A DNA stretch of 64,000 nt. Source: Streptomyces sp. VRA16 Mangrove soil. Its GTDB lineage: Bacteria > Actinomycetota > Actinomycetes > Streptomycetales > Streptomycetaceae. Below, piece by piece: positions 33,664 to 41,337 of the stretch; the first letter of the stretch is position 1; every line of letters begins with the position of its first letter. The stretch spans positions 1 through 64,000 of the forward strand of contig NZ_JAFVLN010000007.1 in assembly GCF_017377775.1 (NCBI RefSeq), in the 5' to 3' direction. Below the pieces are notes generated by a model that saw only the letters and a list, made by a program, of their open reading frames with translations, did no database searches and was not told the origin of the DNA. The position numbers and the translations under genes are program-made.

Positions 33664-34539
33664 CTACTTCTTGAAGCCGTAGTCCATGAGCTTCTTGGCG
33701 TCCGAGGTGCGGGCGCTGACCGACGTGGACTTCAGGACCGTGCCGATGACCGTCTTGCCGTTCCGGGTCGCCGCGAAGACCAGGCAGTAGCCCGCCTCCG
33801 GGCCCGAGCCCGTCTTCACGCCGATGGTGCCCGAGTACGTACCGAGCAGCGTGTTCGTGTTGGACCACGACATGTAGCGGTAGCCGCCGGACTTCGTCGT
33901 GACCTTCTGCTTCGTCGACTTGGTCTTGACGACCGTACGGAACGTCGAGCTCTTCATCGCGCTGCTGGCGATCTTCGTGAGGTCGCGCGGCGTCGAGTAG
34001 TTCGACCCGTTGCCTATCCCGTCGAACGAGTCGAAGTGGGTGTTCTTCAGGCCCAGGTTCTTCGCCTCGGTGTTCATCTTGCCGATGAACGACTTCACGC
34101 GGGCCGAACGGGTCGAGCCCGAGCCGAACTTGTCCGCGAGCGCGTACGCGGCGTCGCAGCCGGACGGCAGCATCAGACCGTAGAGGAGCTGGCGGACGGT
34201 CACCTTGTCGCCGACGATCAGACGGGCCGACGAGGCGTTGTTCTTGACGATGTAGTCGCTGTACGCCTTCTGGATCGTGACCTTGCTGTCCAGGTTGAGG
34301 TTCTTCTGGGCCAGCACCACCTTCGCGGTCATGATCTTGGTCGTCGAGCCGGTGGACCGGCGGGTGTCGGCCGCCTTGGTGAACAGGGTCTTGCCCGTCC
34401 CGTTGTTCATCACGAAGCCGCCCTTGGCGGCGATCGTGGGCGTGGCCAGGGTGGCGGCCTGTGCGGAGGTGGTCAGGACTCCGCTGGTGAGCACGGTTCC
34501 CGCGACGAGAACGGCGATGCCCGTTATGCGAGTTTTCAA
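33664..34539 (-). CDS. D-alanyl-D-alanine carboxypeptidase (S11, PBP5-like)
   Basis: 291 aa from a TTG at 34539, chosen because it gives a clean signal peptide (MKTRITGIAVLVAGTVLTSGVLTTSAQA) and GGAG lies 8 nt upstream; an open frame back to 34668 adds unrelated residues. The SxxK motif is S65-T-T-K68; the SxN box reads SGC (LPSGCDAAYAL), a Cys variant; KTG is present in GVKTGSGP. It would trim the terminal D-Ala from peptidoglycan pentapeptides outside the membrane. It has no C-terminal anchor, so it is probably secreted. It is divergent from the GntR gene. Confidence 0.92.
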   Translation of the reverse strand: MKTRITGIAVLVAGTVLTSGVLTTSAQAATLATPTIAAKGGFVMNNGTGKTLFTKAADTRRSTGSTTKIMTAKVVLAQKNLNLDSKVTIQKAYSDYIVKNNASSARLIVGDKVTVRQLLYGLMLPSGCDAAYALADKFGSGSTRSARVKSFIGKMNTEAKNLGLKNTHFDSFDGIGNGSNYSTPRDLTKIASSAMKSSTFRTVVKTKSTKQKVTTKSGGYRYMSWSNTNTLLGTYSGTIGVKTGSGPEAGYCLVFAATRNGKTVIGTVLKSTSVSARTSDAKKLMDYGFKK

Positions 34540-34703
34540 GTCAAACGCTCCAAATGCCCCTGGGATGCGGCCCGTTGGGGACGGGCGCGCGCACAAGTGA
34601 GACGGTTGCGGTGAGGGAAGGGTTGCGTTGCGAAGGGGGCGCGTTGTGGTGCGCCGGGTGTCCCGCATGGTGGACGTGAGCCATCTTGCGTACGTGTTGT
34701 ATC

Positions 34704-34709
34704 TATGAT
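34704..34709 (+). promoter_or_regulatory. -10 box of a leaderless promoter
   Basis: TATGAT, close to the consensus TATAAT, ends 6 nt before the ATG at 34716 of the GntR gene. Confidence 0.55.
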
Positions 34710-34715
34710 GTGCGC

Positions 34716-35387
34716 ATGCCCTCGCCCGTCACCGAGAAACCGGTCACCGAAAAGCGCCCTCCCGCCGCCGAGCGGGTCTACGAACACGTCAAGCGCGGCG
34801 TCCTCGAACGCCGTTATGAGGGTGGGACGTTGCTCACCGAGGGCGAGCTCGCCGAGGCGGTGGGCGTCTCCCGCACGCCCGTCCGCGAGGCGCTGCTCAA
34901 GCTGGAGGTCGAAGGACTGCTCCGGCTCTACCCGAAGAAGGGCGCCCTCGTGCTGCCCGTCTCCGCGCAGGAGATCGTGGACGTCGTCGAGACCCGGCTG
35001 CTCGTGGAGGAGCACGCGGTGCGCAGGGCGGTCCCCGCCCCGCCGCGTCTGATCGAGCGGCTCACCGAACTCCTCGACGAGCAGCGCGCGCAGGTCGCCG
35101 CCGGCGACCTCGCCGAGGCCGCCGCCACCGACCGCTGCTTCCACGCGGAGATCGTCCGCAACGCGGGCAACGCGATCCTCTCCCGTGTCTACGACCAGAT
35201 GCGCGACCGGCAGCTGCGGATGGGTGTCGTCGTCATGCAGGCCCACCCGGACCGTACGGCGAAGACGCTCGCCGAGCACGAGGAGATCCTCGACGCGCTG
35301 CGCGCCGGGGACATGGAGGCCGCCGTCGCCGTGGTGCGCCGGCACGTCTCGCGCGTGCGCGACCTGGCCCGGGGTGAGGAGCGATGA
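34716..35387 (+). CDS. GntR family (FadR subfamily) regulator
   Basis: 223 aa. The winged helix-turn-helix is in residues about 20-85 (VYEHVKRGVLERRYEGGTLLTEGELAEAVGVSRTPVREALLKLEVEGLLRLYPKKGALVLP), followed by an FCD-type helical effector domain (VVETRLLVEEHAVRRA, then CFHAEIVRNAGNAIL and HEEILDALRAGD with metal-ligand-like Asp/His). The ATG at 34716 is 6 nt after TATGAT. The stop overlaps the MFS transporter gene by 4 nt, so it probably controls that transporter. Effector unknown. Confidence 0.92.
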   Translation: MPSPVTEKPVTEKRPPAAERVYEHVKRGVLERRYEGGTLLTEGELAEAVGVSRTPVREALLKLEVEGLLRLYPKKGALVLPVSAQEIVDVVETRLLVEEHAVRRAVPAPPRLIERLTELLDEQRAQVAAGDLAEAAATDRCFHAEIVRNAGNAILSRVYDQMRDRQLRMGVVVMQAHPDRTAKTLAEHEEILDALRAGDMEAAVAVVRRHVSRVRDLARGEER

Positions 35388-36700
35388 GCAGCGGCGCCAC
35401 GTCCTCGTCCGTCTCGCTGCCCGGCGATCCGCCCGGCGGCCGCAGGGCCGTCGTCGTGTGGTCGATCGGCGTCGCCGTCTACTTCGTCGCGGTCGTCTTC
35501 CGTACGTCGCTGGGGGTGGCGGGGCTCGACGCCGTCGAGCGCTTCCACATCAACGCCTCGGCCCTGTCCACGTTCTCGATCCTCCAGCTCCTCGTGTACG
35601 CGGGCATGCAGATACCCGTCGGCCTGATGGTCGACCGGCTCGGCACCAAGAAGGTGCTGACCTTCGGCGTGGTCCTGTTCACCGTCGGACAGCTCGGCTT
35701 CGCCTTCTCGTCCTCGTACGCCATGGCGCTCGCCTCGCGCGCGCTGCTCGGCTGCGGTGACGCCATGACGTTCATCAGCGTGCTGCGGCTCGGCACCCGC
35801 TGGTTCCCCGCGCGGCGCGGACCGCTGGTCGCGCAGCTCGCCGGTCTGGTGGGCATGGCGGGCAACCTCGTCTCCACGCTGGTCCTCGCCCGGCTGCTGC
35901 ACGGGGTGGGCTGGACGACGGCGTTCGCGGGCAGTGCGCTGCTCGGCGTGCTGGTCCTGGTGCTGATGCTGCTCTTCCTGAAGGACCATCCGGAAGGGTT
36001 CGAGCCGGCGCCGCTGCCGCACACGCACAAGGGCGCCGTCTATGTCCGGGCGCAGATCGTCGCGGCCTGGCGGGAGCCGGGGACGCGGCTCGGGCTGTGG
36101 GTGCACTTCACGACGCAGTTCCCGGCGATGGTGTTCCTGCTGCTGTGGGGGCTGCCGTTCCTGGTCGAGGCGCAGGGTCTCTCCCGGGGGACCGCCGGTG
36201 AGCTGCTGACCCTGGTGGTCCTCTCCAACATGGTCATAGGGCTCGTGTACGGGCAGATAGTCGCCCGGCACCACACGGCCCGGCTGCCGCTGGCGCTCGG
36301 CACCGTGGGGACCGTGGCCGTGCTGTGGGCGGCGCCCATGGTGTGGCCGGGGCAGGCACCGATGTGGCTGCTCCTGGTGATGTGCGTGGGGCTCGGGGCG
36401 TGCGGGCCCGCGTCGATGATCGGGTTCGACTTCGCGCGGCCGGCGAATCCGCCGGAGCGGCAGGGCACCGGGTCCGGGATCGTGAACATGGGCGGGTTCG
36501 TCGCCTCGATGACGACGCTGCTCGCGGTGGGCGTGCTGCTCGACGCGACCGGGGACAACTACCGGGTCGCCTTCTCCGCGGTGTACGTGCTGCAGGCGCT
36601 CGGGGTGAGCCAGATTCTGCGGTTGCGGAAGCGGGCGGCTCGGGCGGAGCGGGAGCGGCTCGTGGCTTCCCGGGTCACCTCGGTGCACGTGCCTGCTTGA
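35384..36700 (+). CDS. MFS transporter
   Basis: 438 aa with about twelve hydrophobic segments. The N-terminal half shows VWSIGVAVYFVAVVFRTSLGVAGLDAVERF and the MFS loop MVDRLGTKKVL between helices 2 and 3. The pattern (VFRTSLGVAG, GDAMTFISVLRLGTRWFPARRG) resembles NarK/GudP-type solute importers of actinobacteria, but no substrate can be assigned. It is coupled by ATGA to the GntR regulator. The first 20 residues are hydrophilic and Ser-rich. Confidence 0.92.
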   Translation: MSSGATSSSVSLPGDPPGGRRAVVVWSIGVAVYFVAVVFRTSLGVAGLDAVERFHINASALSTFSILQLLVYAGMQIPVGLMVDRLGTKKVLTFGVVLFTVGQLGFAFSSSYAMALASRALLGCGDAMTFISVLRLGTRWFPARRGPLVAQLAGLVGMAGNLVSTLVLARLLHGVGWTTAFAGSALLGVLVLVLMLLFLKDHPEGFEPAPLPHTHKGAVYVRAQIVAAWREPGTRLGLWVHFTTQFPAMVFLLLWGLPFLVEAQGLSRGTAGELLTLVVLSNMVIGLVYGQIVARHHTARLPLALGTVGTVAVLWAAPMVWPGQAPMWLLLVMCVGLGACGPASMIGFDFARPANPPERQGTGSGIVNMGGFVASMTTLLAVGVLLDATGDNYRVAFSAVYVLQALGVSQILRLRKRAARAERERLVASRVTSVHVPA

Positions 36701-36783
36701 GCGGTGGGCCCGGGTTTCCGGTCGCGGGTCGCCGGTCGCAGGTTGCCGGGACCGTGGGCGAGGCCTGCGGGGGCGCCTGCCCG

Positions 36784-36839
36784 GCGCCGGGGTGCCGCCT
36801 TGCCCACCCTGCCGCCCTTGGCGGCAGATTGCCCAAGGC
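36784..36839. repeat. 56-bp dispersed hairpin repeat, copy 1
   Basis: This 56-bp unit is repeated at 38815-38870 with two mismatches. Inside it, CTGCCGCC/GGCGGCAG (36809-36816 and 36820-36827) and the outer GCCTTG/CAAGGC (36797-36802 and 36834-36839) form a nested hairpin. It lies between the convergent MFS and maleylpyruvate isomerase-like genes and could terminate both. Confidence 0.85.
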
Positions 36840-36882
36840 TTCGGGGGCTTCGGGGCTTGCGGCGGGTTGTCCGAGGCTGTGG

Positions 36883-37707
36883 TCAGGGGGTGACGACCAT
36901 TGAGGTCAGGATCGCCTTTGCCAGGTCCTGGTCGCCCTCGGTCTTGATGCGGTCCGCCGCCGCGTCCGGGGTGATCCGGCCGCAGGACAGGCGGACGTAG
37001 GTCTCCCAGTCCATGGCGAGCGTCGCCGCCGGGCCCAGCGAGGGGGCGCCGTCGATCGTACCGTTGCCGTCCGCGTCCACGCGCACCGTGCGCAGGAACT
37101 CCACCGGGCCGTGCACGTCGAAGACGACCGCCGAGTTCGGCGGGGCGCCCGCGTCCTTCGCGACGATCTTCGGGAGGACGGCCAGCAGCATGTCGCGGGT
37201 GACGTGCGCGCCCGGCGAGTCGAGGTTGCCCGGCTTGCCCAGTGCCGTGCGCAGATCCTGCTCGTGCACCCAGATGTCGAACGCCCGCCTGCGCATGGAG
37301 TATTCGAGGGTCTCCTCCACGCCGCGCGGGCCGCGCACGAGGGTGCCGGGCTCGCGGCTCTCGTTGCGCAGCTGCCGCGAGCGGCGGATGACCGTGTACT
37401 CCAGCTCGGAGACCATCTCGGGCGCCGTGTGGTGGCGGCGCACGTCGACCTGGACCTCCTGGTAGCGCTGCGCCTCCGTCTTCACGTGGTACAGGTCGCG
37501 CGGCAGCGTGTGGATGGGCCGGGGGTCGCCCAGCATCTCGCAGTCCACGCCGATGACGTGGGAGACGATGTCGCGCACCGACCATCCCCAGCACGGGGTC
37601 GCCCGGTTCCACTCACCCTCCACGAGCGGGGTGACCAGCTCGGATATCGCCTCCACGGAGTGGGTCCAGGCGTCGGCGTAGGTCTGAAGGCTGGGGTGGA
37701 GACTCAC
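36883..37707 (-). CDS. maleylpyruvate isomerase / mycothiol-dependent DinB-like protein
   Basis: 274 aa. The N-terminal DinB-like four-helix domain has TPCWGWSVRDIVSHVIGVDCEML, with the conserved Trp and His of mycothiol-dependent maleylpyruvate isomerases; a further histidine lies in RRRAFDIWVHEQDLRTALG. The C-terminal domain (VVFDVHGPVEFLRTVRVDADGNGTIDG, then YVRLSCGRITPD) is SCP2-like, typical of these actinobacterial proteins. It probably uses mycothiol, but the substrate is unknown. It is divergent from the nitrilase-family gene. Confidence 0.85.
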   Translation of the reverse strand: MSLHPSLQTYADAWTHSVEAISELVTPLVEGEWNRATPCWGWSVRDIVSHVIGVDCEMLGDPRPIHTLPRDLYHVKTEAQRYQEVQVDVRRHHTAPEMVSELEYTVIRRSRQLRNESREPGTLVRGPRGVEETLEYSMRRRAFDIWVHEQDLRTALGKPGNLDSPGAHVTRDMLLAVLPKIVAKDAGAPPNSAVVFDVHGPVEFLRTVRVDADGNGTIDGAPSLGPAATLAMDWETYVRLSCGRITPDAAADRIKTEGDQDLAKAILTSMVVTP

Positions 37708-37854
37708 GGAAGGGGACCCCTCGAGCGGTAACGGGCGGCACTGGGTGGTTATGAAGTTACGCTGCCTGAGGGCACCCCGGCAGTGCTTTCGTGTGACGAT
37801 CGTAGGCCGTTGTTGACGTGTAGCCGACGGCTCGAATGCCAGGACGGTGGTACT

Positions 37855-38655
37855 GTGCGCGCCTCCCTCATCCAGATCGCAGTAAACGAGGACGAATCGG
37901 TCAATGAGCGCCGCGAACGCGTGAGTTCACTGGTGCGGGAACAGGCCGGTTCCGCCGACCTCGTCGTCCTGCCCGAGTTGTGGACCACGGGGGCGTTCGC
38001 GTACGAGCTCTTCGCGGACGAGGCCGAGCCGCTGGAGGGGCCTACGTTCGAGGTGATGGCGAAGGCCGCGCGGGAGGCGGGCGTGTGGCTGCACGCCGGG
38101 TCCATCCCCGAGCGGGACCCTGAGGGGCCGCTGTACAACACCGCGCTGGTCTTCTCCCCGGACGGGGAGCTCGCCGTCGCCTACCGGAAGATCCACCGGT
38201 TCGGCTTCGACAAGGGCGAGGCCGTGCTGATGAGCGCGGGCGAGGAACTGGTCACCGTGCGGTTGCCGGAGACGGTCATGGGCGTCAGCACCTGCTACGA
38301 CCTGCGCTTCCCGGAGCTGTACCGGGGGCTGGTGGACCGGGGGGCCGAGACGCTCGTCGTGTCCGCGGGGTGGCCGGAGCGGCGGCGGGGGCACTGGTCG
38401 TTGCTGGCGCGGGCGCGGGCGGTGGAGAACCAGGCGTTCGTGCTGGCCTGCGGGAGTGCGGGGACGCATGCGGGGGTGCCTCAGGCGGGGCACAGTGTCG
38501 TGGTGGATCCGTGGGGTGAGGTGCTCGGCGAGGCGGGGGCGGGGGAGGAAGTGCTCCGGGTGGAGTTCGACCCGGCGAAGGTCGGGGTCACGCGCGATCA
38601 GTTCCCCGCGCTGAAGGACCGGTTGCTGGGTCTTGAGGCCCCGCGGCGCCGCTGA
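37855..38655 (+). CDS. carbon-nitrogen hydrolase (nitrilase superfamily, omega-amidase-like)
   Basis: 266 aa. The catalytic triad is clear: Glu in VVLPELWTTGAF, Lys in YRKIHRFGFDKGE, Cys in GVSTCYDLRFPELYR. The RFP context is that of omega-amidase/Nit2-like enzymes, which hydrolyse alpha-ketoglutaramate-type amides, but other amides are possible. The start is GTG 37855 (VRASLIQIAVNEDES) because family proteins begin here; the open frame extends upstream to 37783 without homology. Confidence 0.9.
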   Translation: MRASLIQIAVNEDESVNERRERVSSLVREQAGSADLVVLPELWTTGAFAYELFADEAEPLEGPTFEVMAKAAREAGVWLHAGSIPERDPEGPLYNTALVFSPDGELAVAYRKIHRFGFDKGEAVLMSAGEELVTVRLPETVMGVSTCYDLRFPELYRGLVDRGAETLVVSAGWPERRRGHWSLLARARAVENQAFVLACGSAGTHAGVPQAGHSVVVDPWGEVLGEAGAGEEVLRVEFDPAKVGVTRDQFPALKDRLLGLEAPRRR

Positions 38656-38717
38656 GCGCGGGCGCGGGGCTGTGCGGCTCCGCCGCGCGGTCGCGACCGG
38701 CGGCGGTCGTGCCCCGT

Positions 38718-38753
38718 AGGGGCGCGGGGAACTGCGCGACCAGCCCCCACCGG
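38718..38753. repeat. 36-bp dispersed intergenic repeat, copy 1
   Basis: A 36-bp sequence with core GGGGCGCGGGGAACTGCGCG is identical to 56437-56472. This type of element recurs in intergenic positions across Streptomyces genomes. Confidence 0.85.
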
Positions 38754-38814
38754 AGCCGCACCCGGCGACGACGCGACCGGGACCGAGCTGGGCGCCGGAT
38801 GGAGCGCTCACCCC

Positions 38815-38870
38815 GCGCCGGGGCGCCGCCTTGCCCACCCTGCCGCCCATGGCGGCAGATTGCCCAAGGC
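38815..38870. repeat. 56-bp dispersed hairpin repeat, copy 2
   Basis: It matches 36784-36839 with two mismatches (positions corresponding to 36793 and the loop). Nested stems are conserved. Two truncated copies follow within 80 bp. Confidence 0.85.
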
Positions 38871-38985
38871 GGCGCGGCACACGGCAGATTGCCCGAGGCG
38901 GGGGCGGCCGGCGGCCGGGGCGGGGAAGCCCATGGCGGCAGATTGCCCGAGGCGGCGGCTGCTGCCCGGGGCGTCGGGGCAGGGG

Positions 38986-39486
38986 TCAGTCGACCACTCC
39001 GCGTTCCTTTTCTGCCAGGTGGATGACGCAGACCGCCACCGCGATGATCAGCGCAGGATCGGCGTCCTCGCGGATCACGTTCACGCCGTACGTGTCGCGC
39101 ACCCGCAACCACCGCCGGGAGATCTCCGCGAGGAGCTCGCCCTCGTACTCGATGGCGAACTCGCGGTCCAGGATCTTGCCGCTGACGTCCAGCTCGGTGG
39201 AGCCGTCGGCGAGCTGGACCCGGTAGTGGTTGCGCAGGAGGGAGAGGCGCTTGCGCCGGATGCGCGCCAGTTCCTCGTCCCCGCGCTCGATGATCATCGT
39301 GTCGCGGATCGCGAACATCTTCTGGTGGATGTCGATGAGGACGCGCCCGTCCGGGCCCTTCAGCTCGAAGGTGTCGCGCAGCCGCATCGCCTTCCCGTCG
39401 ACGAGGAACGCCTTGCGGCCGGTCTCGTCCTCGATCCAGTAGTCCTCGCCGATCGCGAAGAGCTTCTCTCGTACTTCGTAGCGCAT
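38986..39486 (-). CDS. LURP-one-related (scramblase-like) protein
   Basis: 166 aa. The Tubby/LURP-type beta-barrel pattern is recognisable: MRYEVREKLFAIGEDYWIEDETGRKAFLVDGKAMRLRDTFELKGPDGRVLIDIHQKMFAIRDTMII, followed by YRVQLADGSTELDVSGKILDREFAIEYEGELLAEISRRW. The C-terminal hydrophobic stretch (ALIIAVAVCVIHLAE) may contact membrane. Bacterial members have no established biochemical role. It lies between the repeat-rich gap and the FG-GAP gene, from which it diverges. Confidence 0.88.
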   Translation of the reverse strand: MRYEVREKLFAIGEDYWIEDETGRKAFLVDGKAMRLRDTFELKGPDGRVLIDIHQKMFAIRDTMIIERGDEELARIRRKRLSLLRNHYRVQLADGSTELDVSGKILDREFAIEYEGELLAEISRRWLRVRDTYGVNVIREDADPALIIAVAVCVIHLAEKERGVVD

Positions 39487-39673
39487 ACGTCGATGAGTTC
39501 CCGGAAGCAGGCCGGTGGACCCTTCCGCGGTGCGGCCGGGTGAATTCGGCCCGATCCCGCCGCCCGGCGCCGCGCCCGCACGGCGCTCAAATCACGGAAG
39601 AAACAAGTCAGTTCAGTGCCGTGTGCAACCAATGGGGGAACGGGTGGGTCATAAGAGGTGGACGTGACGGAAC

Positions 39674-39756
39674 GAGCCGATCGAGCCGATCGAGCCGATC
39701 GAGCCGAACCGTCCCAGCCGTCCGATCGAACCGAGCCGTCCGATCGAACCGACCCG
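39674..39756 (+). repeat. 9-bp and 18-bp repeats in the FG-GAP gene leader
   Basis: Four GAGCCGATC-type units at 39674-39709 and two 18-bp units containing TCCGATCGAACCGA at 39721-39756. They end 15 bp before the ATG of the FG-GAP gene and are likely in its 5' leader. Confidence 0.88.
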
Positions 39757-39771
39757 TCGAAGGAACCCCCC

Positions 39772-41247
39772 ATGGCACGTGCACGACTCCGTCTCACCGC
39801 ACCGCTGGTCGCCGCGGCGCTCGTCGGGGGCGGATGCGCCGCCTTGTCGCTCGCTCCGGGCGAGGCGGCGGCCGCCACCGCGACCGGCAAGGCCGACCGC
39901 GCCGACGACTTCAACGGCGACGGGTACGCGGACCTCGTCTCCGGCGCCCCGGGCGGCACCGTCTCCGGCCAGGCCGCGGCCGGGTACGTCGCGGTGACGT
40001 ACGGCTCGCCGACCGGCCTGAAGGCCACGAACAAGAAGCTGATCAGCCGCTCGACCAGCGGGGTGCCGGGTTCGGCCGCCGCCAAGGAGGGTTTCGGCAC
40101 CTTCTTCACCAAGGGCGACCTCGACGGGGACGGCTACAGCGACCTCGTCATCGGCAGCGGTGACGCGGCCAAGGGCTCCGTCATCCTGTGGGGTTCGGCC
40201 TCCGGCCTGACCGGCGGCACGAAGATAGCGACGTACGGACGCGCGCCGCAGATCGGCGACTTCGACGGCGACGGCAAGGCCGACCTCGCCGTGCTCGCCG
40301 GGATGACCAGTTACGGCGACGACCCGGAGCACCAGGGCGCCGCCCTGTGGAAGGGCCCGATCAGCCGGGCCGGCGTCCCCGCCAAGGCCCTCAACGTCAT
40401 GGACAAGTCCCTGTGGTGGGGGTACGGCAAGGACGACGCGAGCTGCGTCGACGACGAGTACGGCTGTGTCGACGGCCCCGACTCCACGACCGGGCCCGTC
40501 ATCTTCAAGGCGGTCGGCGACTTCAACGGGGACGGCCGCGACGACCTGGGCGTGCGCCAGTACGCCGGTGACGGCTCGTGGGAGAACGGCGTGCTGTACG
40601 GCAGCGCCTCCGGGTTCACCCGCGGCTGGGCGCCGGCCACCCTGGGCGACCTCGCCGCCGGCGACGTGAACGGCGACGGCCGCGCCGACCTCGTGGTCGG
40701 CTCCGACGAGGACAACCAGAAGGTCACCATCGCCTTCGGCACGGCCGACGGGCTCTCCGCCGACCACCAGCAGACCTTCGACCAGTCGCTGCCCGGCTTC
40801 TACGGCGCCCAGGAGGACGGTGACAGGACCGGCTCCTGCGTCTCGGTCGCCGATGTGACCGGCGACGGCAAGGCCGATGTCGCGGTCGGCATCTCGGGCG
40901 AGGACTTCGGCGGCGCGACGGACGCGGGCGCGGTCGCCCTGCTGCCCGGTACCGCGAACGGGGTGACCGGCACCGGCTCGGTGGTCCTCAACCAGAACTC
41001 GGCGGACGTGCCCGGCGTCGCCGAGAGCGGCGACAAGTTCGGCGCCGACTGCGCCCTGCTGGACGTGAACGGCGACGGGCACCGCGACCTGGCCGCCTCC
41101 GCCCCGGCGGAGAACGCCTCGTCCGGCGCCGTGTGGGCGTTCCCGGGCACGGCGTCCGGCGTCACCGCGAAGGGCTCGGTCGCCTTCAACCCGAACGACC
41201 TGGCCGCGCCGTACACCAAGGCGCTGCTCGGCAGCCCGCTGCAGTAA
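39772..41247 (+). CDS. secreted FG-GAP / VCBS repeat (integrin-like) protein
   Basis: 491 aa. A signal peptide (RLTAPLVAAALVGGGCAALSLAPGEAAA) leads to seven calcium-binding-type repeats with D-x-(N/D)-G-D-G cores: DFNGDGYADL, DLDGDGYSDL, DFDGDGKADL, DFNGDGRDDL, DVNGDGRADL, DVTGDGKADV and DVNGDGHRDL. They would form a beta-propeller like integrin alpha. The start is ATG 39772, with AAGGA about 8 nt upstream, rather than GTG 39658 in the repeat leader. No sorting signal or catalytic domain is seen. An adhesive or structural role is inferred. Confidence 0.9.
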   Translation: MARARLRLTAPLVAAALVGGGCAALSLAPGEAAAATATGKADRADDFNGDGYADLVSGAPGGTVSGQAAAGYVAVTYGSPTGLKATNKKLISRSTSGVPGSAAAKEGFGTFFTKGDLDGDGYSDLVIGSGDAAKGSVILWGSASGLTGGTKIATYGRAPQIGDFDGDGKADLAVLAGMTSYGDDPEHQGAALWKGPISRAGVPAKALNVMDKSLWWGYGKDDASCVDDEYGCVDGPDSTTGPVIFKAVGDFNGDGRDDLGVRQYAGDGSWENGVLYGSASGFTRGWAPATLGDLAAGDVNGDGRADLVVGSDEDNQKVTIAFGTADGLSADHQQTFDQSLPGFYGAQEDGDRTGSCVSVADVTGDGKADVAVGISGEDFGGATDAGAVALLPGTANGVTGTGSVVLNQNSADVPGVAESGDKFGADCALLDVNGDGHRDLAASAPAENASSGAVWAFPGTASGVTAKGSVAFNPNDLAAPYTKALLGSPLQ

Positions 41248-41253
41248 CAGCCG

Positions 41254-41290
41254 CGAAGGGGGCGCGGGGCCGGGCCCCGCGCCCCCTTCG
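41254..41290 (+). terminator. strong hairpin terminator
   Basis: A perfect 17-bp stem, CGAAGGGGGCGCGGGGC at 41254-41270 with its complement at 41274-41290, around a 3-nt loop, beginning 7 bp after the FG-GAP gene stop. Confidence 0.92.
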
Positions 41291-41337
41291 GCGCAACCCG
41301 GCGAGCGCAGGCGCCGCGCTTCGCGTCTCCTGGAGAA

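Larger units (their letters stand above)
38656..38985. other. 330-bp intergenic region with dispersed repeats
   Basis: No gene is supported. It holds a 36-bp Streptomyces-type dispersed repeat (38718-38753), copy 2 of the 56-bp hairpin element (38815-38870) and two partial fragments sharing CGGCAGATTGCCC near 38883 and 38937. The region separates two convergent genes. Confidence 0.8.

Noticed and set aside
33664..34668. Longer N-terminus for the D-Ala-D-Ala carboxypeptidase
   Set aside because: The extra 43 residues bury the signal peptide. The TTG at 34539 has a ribosome site and gives a normal export signal.
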